64,000 nucleotides of DNA, from NCBI GenBank assembly GCA_025526915.1, contig JAHLKH010000068.1, positions 1 through 64,000 on the forward strand, written 5' to 3'. The position numbers were made by a program, and so were the translations under genes. Numbering within the stretch: the stretch's first letter is position 1; every line of letters begins with the position of its first letter. The notes beneath the pieces are model-generated. The model was not told the DNA's origin. It was given only the letters and a program-made list of their open reading frames with translations, and ran no database searches. Origin of the DNA: Entophlyctis helioformis (taxonomy: Eukaryota > Chytridiomycota > Chytridiomycetes > Chytridiales > Chytriomycetaceae). Shown here piece after piece: positions 23,651 to 35,937 of the stretch.

Positions 23651-26600
23651 CTACTTTCTTCCTCTGCCCTTGCCCTTGCTCCTCTTGGCATTCGCCTTGG
23701 CCGCACGCATGTCCTTGAGCATGCGGGGATCAACCATCTGCAGCACACGCAAGTGCACAGCGGTTAGCAACGCGCTCTGACGCCCCCACTCCAGATCCAA
23801 CACCAACACCAACAGCGTACCTTGTAGCGGCCCTTGACACCCTTGGGACGGCCCTTGTTCGCCTTGTTCATGCCCTTGGCCACCACAAGCTTGGGCTTCT
23901 CAAACTCCTTCTTGTTCTTGGCCTTGCCCATCATCTTGGAGATGGCCTCGAGCTTCGTCTTCTCCGACATGTCCTCGTCATTGTTCAGGTTCTCGGCCTT
24001 GCGCGCCATCTTCTCGACACGCCGCTGCGCGCGCATCTGCTTGCGGAACTTGGCCTCGGCCACCTTTTTGATCGGCCGGGCATCCAGCGCGCGCATGCGT
24101 TGCCGCATAATGTCTGCCGCCTCCTTGGTCACGGGCGGCGTGGGCTTGTTGTGGCGGCCCTCGTCTTCCTGGAACCTGAACAACGCAATGCGCAATGCGC
24201 AATGTGTCAGCTCGAGTGTCATTGCACGGCACGACAACAGCAGCAGCAGCAACAACATGGCCGGCCGTACCATGAGGGAAGACCCTCGGGGTCGCTGAAC
24301 GCGTAGCGGTTGTATGCATTGTCAATCAGGTCGCGCTTGCCAGACCGCGTCGACATTTGCTGTGCAAGCGTGTACTTGGCGGCCGTGTCAATCACAAAGT
24401 CGCCTGGGTCCATGCACGCCATCGTCAGCACCAAACGCCATCCCACGCAGAAACAGGCTCCTGCAGCAGGCTTTACCATCAGCGGGTGCATCGTCATCGC
24501 TGTCGGCATCCACAGGAACAGCAGGGATGCCATCCGCATCGTCGTCGTCTGCAAACGCAGACATCATGGCGTCCTTGGACTTCTTGGCACCCTTCTTGGC
24601 ACCCTTCTTGGTCTTCTTGCCGCCAGCATTCTCCTGCTCGTTCTCGTCGTCCGAATCGTCCGACAGCTGCATCTCGGACGCAAACAGCGACGCCGTCTTG
24701 CCCTTGGGTGCTGCTTTGTCCTTGCCCTTGCCGTTCGAGTCCTTGAGCACGTTGAAAATGGGGTTGTCGAAAAAGACGCGCGCCTTCTTGGACATGGGTC
24801 CCGCGGTTGCAGCCTCGCCTGCCTTGGCGCCTCGGCCTCGGCCTCCTCCTCGTCTTCGAAATCCACCGTGCTGCGTCTCTTGCGCGATGCGGCATCAGCC
24901 TTCTTGCCACGCTTGGCAGGAACGTCCGTCTCCGAGTCCTCAGAGTCGGAGAAATCGCTCGACTCGTCCGCCGATCCAGCGCCATCCATGCCATCTGGAC
25001 CTGCTGCCGCAGTGCCCGCCTTGCCGAGTTTCTTCTCGTATTCGACACCGTACCACTCTTCAAACTGCGTCTTGACATCGCGGTTCTTCTTGGCCTTGGC
25101 TGTCGGGTTGCGCTCGGTGCGACGCGTCTCGTACTCGGCGTACAGCGCGTCAATCTCGCTCTCGAGACGGCCGACCTTGCGCGCACGCTCCGTGTCAGAG
25201 TCAGAGTCCCCGTCCTCCATATCCTCGTCGTCGTCCTCGTCGTCATCACTGGCAGACGCATCATCAGCCTCGCCAACCACCGAGGCTGGTGTCAGCGTCT
25301 CAGCAGCATCGCGCTTGGCTTTGGCCGCCTTGCGGGCCTTGGGATCGTTGAAGTCGGCAGTGTCCATGTCGTCGCCCACCACCATGTCGGGGAGAGCGTC
25401 CAGGCCTGAATGCGCCTCAAGACCAATATCATCGGGCGTCTTCATACCGAGCTGCAGCTTGAGAAGCAGCTTGGCCTTGCGCTCACGCTGCTTCTTCTTG
25501 GCGCGACGATCGCGGAGTTCCTGTGCCGCGCGCTCTCTCTCGAGCTGCACTCATGCAAGTGTGCACCCGTGTCAGAGGCCCGTTGGCTGCAGACATAACA
25601 TAGCAAGGCGGGACAAGGATGCGGGGGGAATGTACCATGGCGTCAAGGTCCTCGTTCTCTTCAGCCTCCTTTGCTGCAGCCTCGGCAGTGGCGAGATCCT
25701 CTGCCTTCTTGGCACGGCGCGAGGCGGCCGTCTCGAGGCCGAGCAGCTGGCGCATGCTCTCACGCCACTTGATGAGCTCCTTGAATTCCTTCTTGCCGAG
25801 CACCTTGAGGTCCTGGATGTACTCGCGAATGTCAGAGTTTGTCAGCGGCGAGTCGTTGATCCTGCATTGGCAGCCAAAGGAGGGATTGAAAACAGGGTTA
25901 GCCAGAAAGCACACAGACTGCATCTAAAGCAACAGCGGGCACGCACGTCTTGGACTGCTCGTCCTCGAGGTCAAATTTGAGTTCGTGGGAGTTGGCCAGG
26001 ATGCTGACGTAGTCGGACTGGTTCACAAACGCCGTGACCGTGTTGGTCTTGTGCAGCGTGTAGTCGTTATCCTCGTAACCATCGCGGAAACGACGGCGCT
26101 TCTACAGATCACAGACATTGAAAGCAGATGGCGTGAGTGCCGGCATCAACAGCCAAAACAGCAATGCAAGGCACACGAACCTGAGCACCAAACAGCTCGT
26201 TGAGGAGAGCACCCTGCTTCTCCTTGACCTTCTTCTCGTCCATCTGGTCGAGACCCTCGTTGTCGTCAATCTCCTTGAACGCGTACTTGGGGTCCAGAAG
26301 CTTGGGATCGATCTTCTTGGGAGCAATGTAGTCGCGGCAGACCACAAAGATTTCAGCCGAGACATTACGCGACGATGCCGGCTTGGTCGCCTCGACCTTG
26401 CGGAACAGCTGCTGGAACACCCAGATGAGGTTCTGGTAGTCCTTGGAGCGGAAGACCTTGGTCACAAACGTGCCGCCGGGCACGAGGAACTCGGTGGCGA
26501 GCTTGAGCGCCGAGAGCGTGAGCTCAGCCTGGGTGAAGGCGTCTTGCAGCCACGACGTGCCAACGTTGGGAGCACCGTCGTGCAGAAAGACATCGGCCTT

Positions 26601-27194
26601 CCAGGTCTTGAGCTCGGCCTTGAGCGTGGCTCTGCACTTTGCTGTTGTGATGTCCTCGACATGCGTGATGACACCCGGGATGGGCTTGATGGCGTCCAAA
26701 TCGAGACCTGGCATCATCGCCACGTTGCCATGCAAGGTGTCAGCCAGCGGCCGGCGTGCCCAGAAGAAGCCGCGAGCAGGGCTGCCTACCGATGATGATG
26801 TTGGGCTTGGGCATGTACTTGGCAGCGACCTGCAGCCTGTTGGTTCGGCAGGAGCGATCCCGGTCAGCCATGCATTCACAAACACACACCAGCACAACAA
26901 AGCGAGCCCACGGTGCACCGAGTGCGATCCACATTGCCCAGACGCCTGCCCGGCACGGCACCACCGCCACAGCACCACAGAGATAGAGAGAGCGAGAGCG
27001 AGAGCGAGTACTTGCCATCCACCGGGGGCAGCACACAGATCGACGACGACCTTGGAGCGCTCCAAAAAGTTGTACTTTTTGTTGAGCTGGATGAGCTTAA
27101 AGGCAGAGCGGGCACGGTAGCCCTGCTCCTTGGCCATGTGGTAGTACTTGTCCAAGCGGCCCTTGGCATTCTTCTTTTGCACCTTTTGTCCCAT
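23651..27194 (-). CDS. SPB1: SPB1-type 27S pre-rRNA 2'-O-methyltransferase (one frameshift)
   Basis: Nucleolar AdoMet-dependent methyltransferase that modifies 25S rRNA and is needed for 60S assembly. Nine exons: 27194-27012, 26829-26790, 26707-26181, 26101-25947, 25861-25636, 25544-24477, 24403-24271, 24175-23821 and 23737-23651; about 924 residues. The FtsJ domain has [12 protein letters not shown] and a KDKE tetrad in [26 protein letters not shown] and [11 protein letters not shown]. The C-terminal DUF3381/Spb1 region has [26 protein letters not shown] and a KGKGRGRK tail, with Asp/Glu/Ser tracts between. One base is missing near 24826-24830, between EEEAEAEA and AKAGEAAT. The gene is otherwise intact, so an assembly error is likely. 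Divergent from COQ10 (236 bp). Confidence 0.95.
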
Positions 27195-27430
27195 GGCTGT
27201 GGCTGTTGCTCCTGTTGCGACTGATACTGGCTGCTGCTGATACGACTGCGGCTGTCGGGTGCGGTCGTTGGCGGCGACAAAGAGTGTCGACGAGACGATC
27301 AAGAACCAAAAAAAAAAGTTGTTGACTTTTTGGTCGATTTGATCCACGCCGACTGTTTCGACTCAAACGACGACGATGGCGTTGCGGTGCCGCCTGCCGC
27401 TGCTGCAAGGGATTCTGCCGGCCGCCAGCC

Positions 27431-28183
27431 ATGCTGTCCAGCCGCACCGGCCGCAACAGCCGCACAGCGCACGCCACGTTCATCGGCACGCTTTTTGGAT
27501 CCGCGCCGCCAAGCAGCGGCCTCCAGGTGTACAAGGAACGCCGCCTCATCGGCTACTCCCGTGCACAAATGTACGCCCTCGTCACCGACATCCCCGAGTA
27601 CAAGACGTTTGTGCCGTGGTGCATCTCCTCGCGCATCCTGTCCACGGCAAAGACCCGGTTGCCGGGCGACCGCCTGCAGACGACGCTCACGGGCGAGCTG
27701 GGCGTCGGCTTCCAGATGTTCAAGGAGACGTATGTGTCGACGGTGCGGTGCGTCGACAAGGACTATGCCGTCGAGGCCGTTGCGTCGAATTCGGCCGTGT
27801 TCAAGACGCTCGTCAACCGCTGGACGTTTGAGGGGGTGCCCGCTGATCAGGCCGGCGTGCTGCGCGGGCCGCCCGGTGGACACCGGTTGCCTGTGTCGTC
27901 GTCGCCGTTGCCATCGGCGTCGCGCCCATGGACGCCACCACGGGCAGCCGACGGCCGATCCGAGTCTGCGCCAACCGGAACAGGCGGAACAGATGGGGCA
28001 GCCGCCCACGTCGAGAACGCCTGCATCATTGACTTTTATGTCGGGTTCGAGTTCCGCCATGCGTTGTATGCCCAGGCGTCTGCCCTGTTTCTCGAGCAGG
28101 TCAGCCAGATGATGGTCTCGTCGTTTGAGCAGCGCGCGCTCGTTGTCTACGGCCGGCCGTCGCGTCGGTCGCTCAAGCTGTAA
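27431..28183 (+). CDS. COQ10: coenzyme Q-binding protein COQ10
   Basis: START-fold lipid-binding protein of the mitochondrial inner membrane needed for efficient ubiquinone function. Single exon, 250 residues: a Ser/Arg-rich targeting-type N-terminus, then YKERRLIGYSRAQMYALVTD, PEYKTFVPWC, TLTGELGVGFQMFKETYVST, VNRWTFEG and CIIDFYVGFEFRHALY, with LFLEQVSQMMVSSFEQRA at the end. A Gly/Pro/Ser/Ala insertion of about 55 residues separates WTFEG from the last strands; it has no good splice sites, so it may be a real loop. An upstream ATG at 27376, in another frame, also encodes a presequence-like peptide. Convergent with CDK20. Confidence 0.92.
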   Translation: MLSSRTGRNSRTAHATFIGTLFGSAPPSSGLQVYKERRLIGYSRAQMYALVTDIPEYKTFVPWCISSRILSTAKTRLPGDRLQTTLTGELGVGFQMFKETYVSTVRCVDKDYAVEAVASNSAVFKTLVNRWTFEGVPADQAGVLRGPPGGHRLPVSSSPLPSASRPWTPPRAADGRSESAPTGTGGTDGAAAHVENACIIDFYVGFEFRHALYAQASALFLEQVSQMMVSSFEQRALVVYGRPSRRSLKL

Positions 28184-28282
28184 GACGTGGCGGTCTGCAT
28201 CGGTCGAGGCGAGAAGAAATGTGGCTGTTATTGGGCAAGAGATGTGTGGTGTGTAAATTATCGTGGGGTGGCTGGCGCCGCG

Positions 28283-29706
28283 CTAGACGGCAATCTTTTG
28301 GTGGCTGGGCAGGATGATGGTTAGGTCGAGCGGGCGGTCCACGTCAAACTGCTCGCGTGCCTGCTTCTTGGGGATCGGCAGCTCCAGATGGTGTGCCGGC
28401 AGCGGCTTATTGAAAAAGTATGGATCAAGCACGCCTATTGTGTGTGATGATACAGTTCATGGATGGTCAGCCGCATTGCCGACAGACACTGGTCATGCAG
28501 CCGGAAGGGACTTGCCGCGCGTGCCGAGATGCGATGGTCGCTGCGGTAGACCAGAAACTGCTTGAGCAGGTGCACTGCTTCGGCGACGCGTCTGGACACA
28601 GCTTCTCGATCGGCATGGCCGGCACAGACGGAAACTGGATCTTGTTGTAGTCTGGCAGCGACTCTAGTTCCTGCGGCGCGAGCCCATCGTGGTGAGAACC
28701 AGTGGCGTCAAGAGCCAGTCTGCCAACTGTGCACTCACGGGCCATGTCTCCCTTGTAGGCGTGCCAAGGATGCTGATGACGCAGTACAGCTGGTCAATGT
28801 CGTTTTGGCCCGGAAAGAGCGGTGAGTGGTTGAGCAACTCGCCAAAGATGCATCCAACGGCCCAGAGATCGACGCCCGCGTCGTACTTGCGTGCACCGTA
28901 AAGCAGCTCGGGAGCGCGGTACCACCTGGCCAGCCGTGTTGGATGGAGTGAGCATGCGACGACACCGAGCTCAGATGGCCAACAACGGTTACCGTGTTGC
29001 GACCTGGTGGCTGTATGGCCGGCCAGCCGTGTCGGCCGAGTGGACGCGGGCCAGACCAAAGTCGGCCAGCTTGAGGATGCCCGTCGGGGAAATGAGCAGA
29101 TTGGCCGGCTTCAGGTCGCGATGCATGATGGATGTCTGGTGGCAGTACGCGACGCCCTTGAGCAGCATCAGCATGTACGCCTTGATCTGCGCCTCGGTCA
29201 GAGGATGCGTGGCGTTGCGCAGGACCTCGGCCAGGTCGCTCAGCATGAATTCGAACACGAGCACAAAGCCTGTGCCGGACGGAAACACGTCGCGCAGCTT
29301 GACGACCTGTGTGAGCGTTGTGTTGTTGGAGACAAGCGCACACGTTTGTCAGCAGATGGCTGAATGTGCGGCGAGCGGGCGTGACTGTGCCCTGGCTGTG
29401 CCCTGGCTGTATGCCGGCCAGCGGCCAGCAGCACACGCACATTCTGGTGGTCAATCTCCTGCAGCGCCTTGATCTCGCGCACGATGGTGTTTGGAATGCC
29501 GTTTTCAAGCTTGCGCAGCGGCACCTTCTTGAGCGCAACGACCTCGCCCGTCTCGATGAACGTGGCCTTGAGCACAATGCCATGCGCACCCTCTCCTATC
29601 TGGCCATGCCACGCCACGCAGAGCCCGGTCCGGCCCGTGTCAGCCCATGTTGCCGCCTGCAAGCCCGCATTCAGCGCACCTTTTCGACAATCCGATATCG
29701 TTCCAT
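28283..29706 (-). CDS. CDK20/CCRK cell-cycle-related (ciliary) kinase, frameshifted
   Basis: CMGC kinase most like animal CDK20/CCRK, which acts upstream of ICK/MAK kinases in ciliary length control. Six exons: 29706-29680 (only nine codons, MERYRIVEK), 29599-29441, 29306-28993, 28925-28739, 28670 to about 28512/28516, and 28434-28283; about 332 residues. Diagnostic stretches: [90 protein letters not shown] and [12 protein letters not shown]. Near 28580 one base is missing (PDASP must change frame to reach [12 protein letters not shown]). The last intron can be read with a GT donor (CAA|GTCCCT) or a GC donor plus a second missing base; the latter gives the family length. Its presence fits a flagellated fungus. 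Confidence 0.9.
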
Positions 29707-29934
29707 CAGTCGTTTGCGAAGCGACCAGCAAAACATGCGAGGCGACGGCGGCCACAACAGCAACGGCTGCTGGACAGCCTGCTGAGCGAGCTGGCAGACG
29801 TGCTGGTGCTGCTGCGCACACGAGGGTCTGCCACCTGCTGCCAGCAGACAAGGGCTGCCGCCGCCACAAGCGCACCGCCGCCGCTTTTGGCCGGCCACCG
29901 TCTGCAACAGCACTGGCCTCGATCACCATTCCAC

Positions 29935-30573
29935 ATGCAGTCGCAGTCGCATGCGACGGCTTGGACGGCAGCCATGGGCACAGCGACTGGCCATACGGCC
30001 GGCATGCAGAGACGTGCCTTCTCACAGGCAGCAGCAGCGGCAGTGACGCCGACCGCAGACCACGCACATCTTGCCCAGGAATCAGCCGACCCATGGCACT
30101 TTGGCTTCTCGCTGTTCAGCCGTCATCGGCGGAAACAGCCGAGCATCGACGCCAGCATCGACGCCAGCATCGCCCAAAAGCAGCTGCAGGATCCACCGCA
30201 AAGCAACAGCCACTCGCACCATCAGCTGCAGCCGATGCAGCAAGATCATACCCAGAATTGGCAGCTTCAATACCAGGCGCAGCATCAAAGTGACTCTCAC
30301 CGCAGACAGTTGGAGATCCAGCTGGACCAGCTGTCGTCGTTGCTCAAGGCGCAGATCGCCGCGCCGTCCCTCGTCATCACGCCGGTCGCTGTGTTCTTCA
30401 ACGACGACCAAGAAGCCGCAAACTCGTTCTTTTCCAAGGTCGATGCAGAGACTGGCGTGGATCCGCAGTACATGCGCGACCAGCTGATGCAGCATCTGAA
30501 TCTGCACAGCGAAGCCCATCCGCATCAGTCGGCCGCATTATCATCTGCATCTGCATCTGCATCTGCATCGCCC

Positions 30574-30619
<46 letters not shown>

Positions 30620-32022
30620 CAGAGGTCGACCCAGAGTACGACCCATACCTCGACTATGATTCCGATTCCCCCGATCCGTGGATACTGTACAAGGGTCTGA
30701 CGCTTGACCAGACGGTTCTCGATCAAGTGCCGCGCAACCTGTTTACGCTGCTTCTGCGATACATTGCGCGGTCCATGCTCACACCGTCCATGTGCATGGA
30801 CCACATCAGCGCCGTCTTGCAGGACATGGCGCTTGCACGGCACGCTCCGACCGTGGCAGAATGGCGGCTGATTGTGTGGGCATACATCAAGTCGGGTGCT
30901 GCGGACGAGATCGACATTGTGCTGCAGCAGAGCCAGAATTGGTGCAGGCTGTTTGATGCCACGTATGCGAATGCGGCCTCGCTGGAAAAGGCTGGCTCGA
31001 TGGCCAAGTACGCGCATGAGCTGTCGGTCGTGTCGGAGACGGACCGCAAGTTGCCGCGCAGCATGACAAGGCTCTTTCACATCCTGCGACAGGCGCTGGT
31101 GTCGCTTGGTAACATGCACGGGCTGCAGCGACTGGCGGCTGTTGTGCTCGAAAGAGCCGAGGCGCAACAGGGCGGAAAGCTGGACGTAGACACGTACGAG
31201 CTGCTGATTGAGCTGTTTCGCGACTTGGGCCGTGCGGACAAGAGCTGCGCCGTGCTCTATGCCATGCGCCATGCGCACGTCAAGCCCACGGAAGAATGCT
31301 TCGTTGCGGCGCTGCAGGCCATCGCGTCACACGCATCGCGCACACTGGACGGCCGGCCGGCGAGTGTCTCTGCCCATCTCGACGCTGGGTTCGCAGACAA
31401 GGCGTTTCCGTCCATCCCGATCCAGTCTGCGCTTGCAGCAGCACAAACCGTCTACCGGTGGATCCCCGACGAACGCCGCACGGCAGCCGTCTATGCAGCG
31501 ATGTTGGCAGTGACAGAGGCGACGCCATGCTCCATGCTCGTTGACGATCTCTGGATGGCCATGACAAGCGCAGGCACATTCAGTCGGCTCTCTGACGCAT
31601 CGCCAGGAAGCGCTGCTCGCCACGTCAGCCTGCTGCCACAGCACATCTACTGGAGCGCCATCAAGTCGTACTTGCGTGCCAACAGCGATCGCCAGGCACA
31701 CGATATCCTTAAACAGATGCTTGCTCGCAGGGACTTGGTGCCAGACCCACGGCTGTCCAGCCTGCACTCGCGGTTCCTGCGGCTGTGCTTTGAGAGCCGC
31801 CGGCTGGGACTTGCCAAGACGCATCTTCGGCTCGTGGACGAAATGCAGATACAGCTGGAGACGGACGTGTGGCAAACGGTGCTGGACCGGCTGGACTGTC
31901 CGCGCCTGCGCTCGTCTGCTGCTCGGCACCTTGGCGTGTCCCTGCCGTCCTCGTCTGCGTCTGATCCCCCGTGTGGCATGGCCGACGACTTTGCCCGGCT
32001 GTCGATGACTGGCGCCACATAA
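29935..32022 (+). CDS. PPR-like protein, probably mitochondrial
   Basis: Single-exon protein of 695 residues from the ATG at 29935, chosen because it begins a basic, acid-free leader (MQSQSHATAWTAAM...MQRRAFSQAAA) typical of mitochondrial import. The open frame extends upstream to 29647, but that ATG lies inside the CDK20 gene. After an Ala/Gln-rich region with a polyglutamine run come alpha-helical hairpins resembling pentatricopeptide repeats, clearest at YELLIELFRDLGRADKSCAV followed by LYAMRHAHVKP, and again at AEWRLIVWAYIKSGA and YWSAIKSYLRANSDRQAHDI. PPR proteins bind organellar RNA; the target is unknown. Divergent from CDK20 (229 bp). Confidence 0.65.
30577..30618. repeat. (CAG)14 trinucleotide tract
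   Basis: Pure CAG run in the PPR-like gene encoding about 14 consecutive glutamines, preceded by an ATCTGC hexamer repeat at about 30541-30568 encoding SASASA. Confidence 0.9.
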
Positions 32023-32089
32023 AATCTTGTTCTGCTTTCCTTAACTATCGCCAACGACGGCTTCAATAGCAGCAGCATCGTCGCAGTAG

Positions 32090-32127
<38 letters not shown>

Positions 32128-32129
32128 AC

Positions 32130-35100
32130 ATGTCGTTCAGAATCAACTGGCCCGAGTTCTCGCCCGAGTTCATCGAGAAGGCCAAGGCGCAGCTGACCGT
32201 CGCCCTCAACCATGGCCAGAGCAAGCCCGCCAACATCGTCGACCGCATCGTCGTCAAGGAGCTGGACATGGGCACAAAGGTGCGGGCAGACTGTGCACGG
32301 ATGCCGGCACATGCTGGCACATGTTGGCACACATGTGGCGCTTGTAGGCTGACAACGCACTGCACACCGCTGGCATACTGCTGGCACACTGCTGCACACT
32401 GCTGCACACACTGCACCATGGCTTGCACACACTGCTGACGCTGTGGACGCTGTGGACAGCCGCCCGACCTCGAAATCTTGGAAATCAGTGAGCTGGTCGA
32501 GGACCGCTTCAAGGGCATCTTCAAGCTGGTGTACAACGGCGACGCCTTTATCATCATCCAAACCCGAGTGCAGGTGTGCAGACTGCTGTCCGTCCATCCA
32601 TCCCTGCATGCATGCCTTTATGCCGTGCATCTGCCGTGCATCTGCTGTGCAGCCATCACGCCATGGCCGGCTTGATGCATCCATGGCTGGGCTGTGCAGG
32701 CTGCAACCGCATGTGCGATGAATGCTGACGCTCGTGGCAGGCCAACCCGTTGACAGTGCCCGCACGAGACCGATCCCTCAACATCCGGCAGGGCATGCTC
32801 GCCGCACACCGGCCGCTCGTCGTGCCCATGGAGATCCGCATCTCCAACGTCAAGCTACGCGGCATCATCGTCCTTGTCGTCGACCAAGAGCGCGGCATCA
32901 CGCTCGTCTTCAAAAACGACCCGCTCGAAAAGGTCGACGTCAACTCGACGTTTGACAACGTGCCCAACATCCGGCGGTTTCTCCAGGCGCAGATCGAGGG
33001 CCAGCTGCGCAACCTGTTCCAGGATGATATGCCGCAGATGATCCACAAGCTGTCGCGCGAGTTTCTGGCCAAGAAGGAAGAGCAGAAGCGGATGGGGTCG
33101 GGCGGCCTGCGGGACTCGTCGTCGGGCATCATTGGCTCAGACACCATGATGCGGTCTGGGTCGGACATGTCTGGATTTGCGGTTGGCGGCTTTGACGACG
33201 ACGGGTTTGGACAGCGAGCCCAGGGAGGATGGACGGGCGGCGATCGCGCCAGGTCGGGCAGTGGCGATCTGGGCGGCAATGGCAGTGGTTATGGCAACGG
33301 CCACCAGGGTCTCCCGCAGCGATCTGCATACGCATACGATCCGTCTGGCCGCGCGTCAGGAAGCGGGTCGTATGCAAGAACCTCTGTGAGCGTCGATGGA
33401 TACCATGGCGGCGACAGTGGACGGCACGTCGACCACCGCCAACACCATCACCACCACAACCACAACCACGGCAACGGGTTCAACCAACGGCACGGCGATG
33501 ACTACGGGCAGAGTTCGTACATCCGGTCGCCGTCTCGCAGCAGCCACGTGATCCCGCACCACCAGAAATGGAGCGGCAACGAGCCTGTCGCGACGGACGG
33601 CTACACGTCCGACTACGACTCTGCCAATGGCTACGTGCTCTACCGCAGCCTGTCCCAGTCGGGCCAGCCCGATCCGGCCGAGCTGGGCCTGAACCATCTC
33701 TTCCTGCACGACGGATCTGGCCGCACACAGCAGCAAGGCAGCGGCAGCAAGCCAACTGCGAATCCAGCCACCGACGGATCCAAAAGCAGCAGCAGCAAGG
33801 GCAAGGGCAAGGCACCAGCATCAAAGTCCGCGGCGCTGGCTGTCGACAGCTCGCACAGTCCATGGCATGGCTGGATCGCCGCGTCTGTCGGCCGTCGCTG
33901 AGCCATCGTACGCGTCCCGAAGCATGTCGCCCGAGATGCGCAGCGCTCCGGCCCCTCGTCCCAGTACGGCCAGTCCCCTCCTGGCCGCCCATCGTCCAAC
34001 TCGGCGTCCGGTCGTCAAGCCCACGCTGCAGTACCACTATCCGCCGTTCCTGGCGCCGGGCAGCACGGCCAACATTGGGCTCTCTGGCGCCAATCGCAGT
34101 CAGGGCCAGCCGCAGTATCCTGGCCGCACGTTATTCTCACAGCCGTCGGCCGCCACGTCCATGGACACGCAGTCGCTTGGCATCCCTCAGCAGCAGCAGC
34201 AGCAGCAGCAGTCGAGCAGACAGACTGGTCCGTCACCCACGCCATCGGCTCCCATCTCGGTGCCCGGCAGTCCGCACGAGCGCGCGCAGGGATCTGGCGG
34301 CGCGTCTGGACTCTTGACGTCCATATCGCCGCCACAGCCAAGGACACAGTCCAGCTCGCCGTCCGGAGCGAGCGGCGTTGTGATGATGGACCGTGCCCAG
34401 CAACAGCTGCACCACAAGCAGTCGTTCTCGACGTCGAGCGAACACAGCACCGTGGCCGACCAAGACGATGCCAAGTCGGTGCAGTCGGCGTGGTCGTCGC
34501 CTGCTGCGTTTGTGACGTCGAGTCCCGTGTTCACCGACAGGGCCAGATCCAGGACGGCATGGTGTGGCACCGGCCGGACCGCCAGTACTTGGCTCCTCCC
34601 TCGTCGGCGCGTCACCAGGGCGGGTCGTCTGCGTCGTCGTATGCAGGCAGTGCGCGATCGTCGCAGTATCAGCAGTACCAGCAGCAACAGTCCCATCAGC
34701 AACAGCGATTTGGTACGGGATATGCCCCACGCAGGGGACAGCAGGGCAATGGAATGTACCAGCAGTCTGTTGAAGCAGCAGCAGCAGCAAGAATATCATC
34801 TTCAACAGCAGCAACAGCAACAGCAGCAGCAGCAGTACCAGCAGCAACAGCAGTATCGTGCCATGCAAGATCGCAACTATGGCAATGCATACCAGCATGG
34901 CCACTATGAGTCGCTGCGGCCATCATCGCCGTCCTACTACAGCGACCGTGGCCCTTACCGCACCGGGTCGCCCACCCGATCCCATTCTGCCGGAGCATTT
35001 TCCCCCGAGATGGATGACGACCACGGCTCCGGCGGCGGCTACTACGGGTCCGAGTCGTACTCTGACGCCTACCGCACGCGGACGCAACCCGAAAACACGT

Positions 35101-35330
35101 CGCGCCGCGTGGTCCTGCGGCCGACGGACAACGAAGTCGCGGCCCATCTCGCCAACCTCATGAACTCGAACCACACCATCTCGCCGTACACGCATGATTT
35201 AGAGCACTACACGTACCGCGCGTCTCCCGCCAACCCGCAGGGCTCGGCGCGTGCGGGTGGCGTCACATCGCCTGTGGGCATGTCGCCGTCGCCTTCGGGC
35301 ACGCATTTCAGCCATTCGCTGCACCAGTAC

Positions 35331-35366
<36 letters not shown>

Positions 35367-35780
35367 ACAACGATGCAGCAACAGCAGCAGATGCAGCACG
35401 ACAATGCATACCGGTCGTCAAGCTCACAGTTGCAACAGGGCCAGCATATGCAGCACGGCCAGCACGGCCAGCACCGGCCGAGCAGCCAGTCCAGCAGCAG
35501 CGTCGGCAACGACCTCGAGACACGGTCCATGAGCGGCGTCAGCATGACGTCCAACGGCTTCGCGTACTCGCGGTCGCGCTATGTCAAGCGGCGCGCGCTG
35601 CCACGGTCTGTGCGCACCCTCAAGGTGCCCAGCGACATCAAGGTGCCTGGCCTTACGCCTTCCATGTCGCGGTCTGGCTCGCAGGCCCTTGAGCATGGCA
35701 GCGCGGGCGGCTCCAGCGATCCGACCCGGAGACGCAGTGATGTTGGTTCTGTATTGCTTTCTTGGGGCGACACGCAGTAA
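32130..35780 (+). CDS. MDM34: MDM34-type ERMES subunit with long Gln-rich tail (frame breaks)
   Basis: Mitochondrial outer-membrane component of the ER-mitochondria encounter structure, with an SMP lipid-transfer domain. Exons 32130-32279, 32460-32573 and 32741 onward. The SMP domain is clear: [65 protein letters not shown] and [20 protein letters not shown]. The tail is Ser/Gly/Gln/His/Tyr-rich. The first frame stops at 33901, yet a second frame in step with the same composition runs from about 33867 to 35780 (ends LSWGDTQ). Natural-looking sequence also hops frame near 34538 (one C missing) and near 34772 (one extra or two missing bases). I therefore treat it as one gene with several indels; a normal stop at 33901 plus a second gene is the alternative. 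Confidence 0.75.
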
Positions 35781-35937
35781 AGCCTGTTTGGTTCCTCGAC
35801 CGCTGTGTGTGATTGTATAGCTGTGCACAGCGTGGATTGGCGACAAGGCAGCAGGCACACGGACAGACACCGTCAGATGGATGGTCAGAGCCAGCAGCCG
35901 CGAGCAACGCGACTTTGCTGCAGCAGCAACAAACGCA

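Noticed and set aside
29647..29934. N-terminal extension of the PPR-like protein from the ATG at 29647
   Set aside because: It would overlap the CDK20 first exon on the other strand; the ATG at 29935 starts a better mitochondrial leader.
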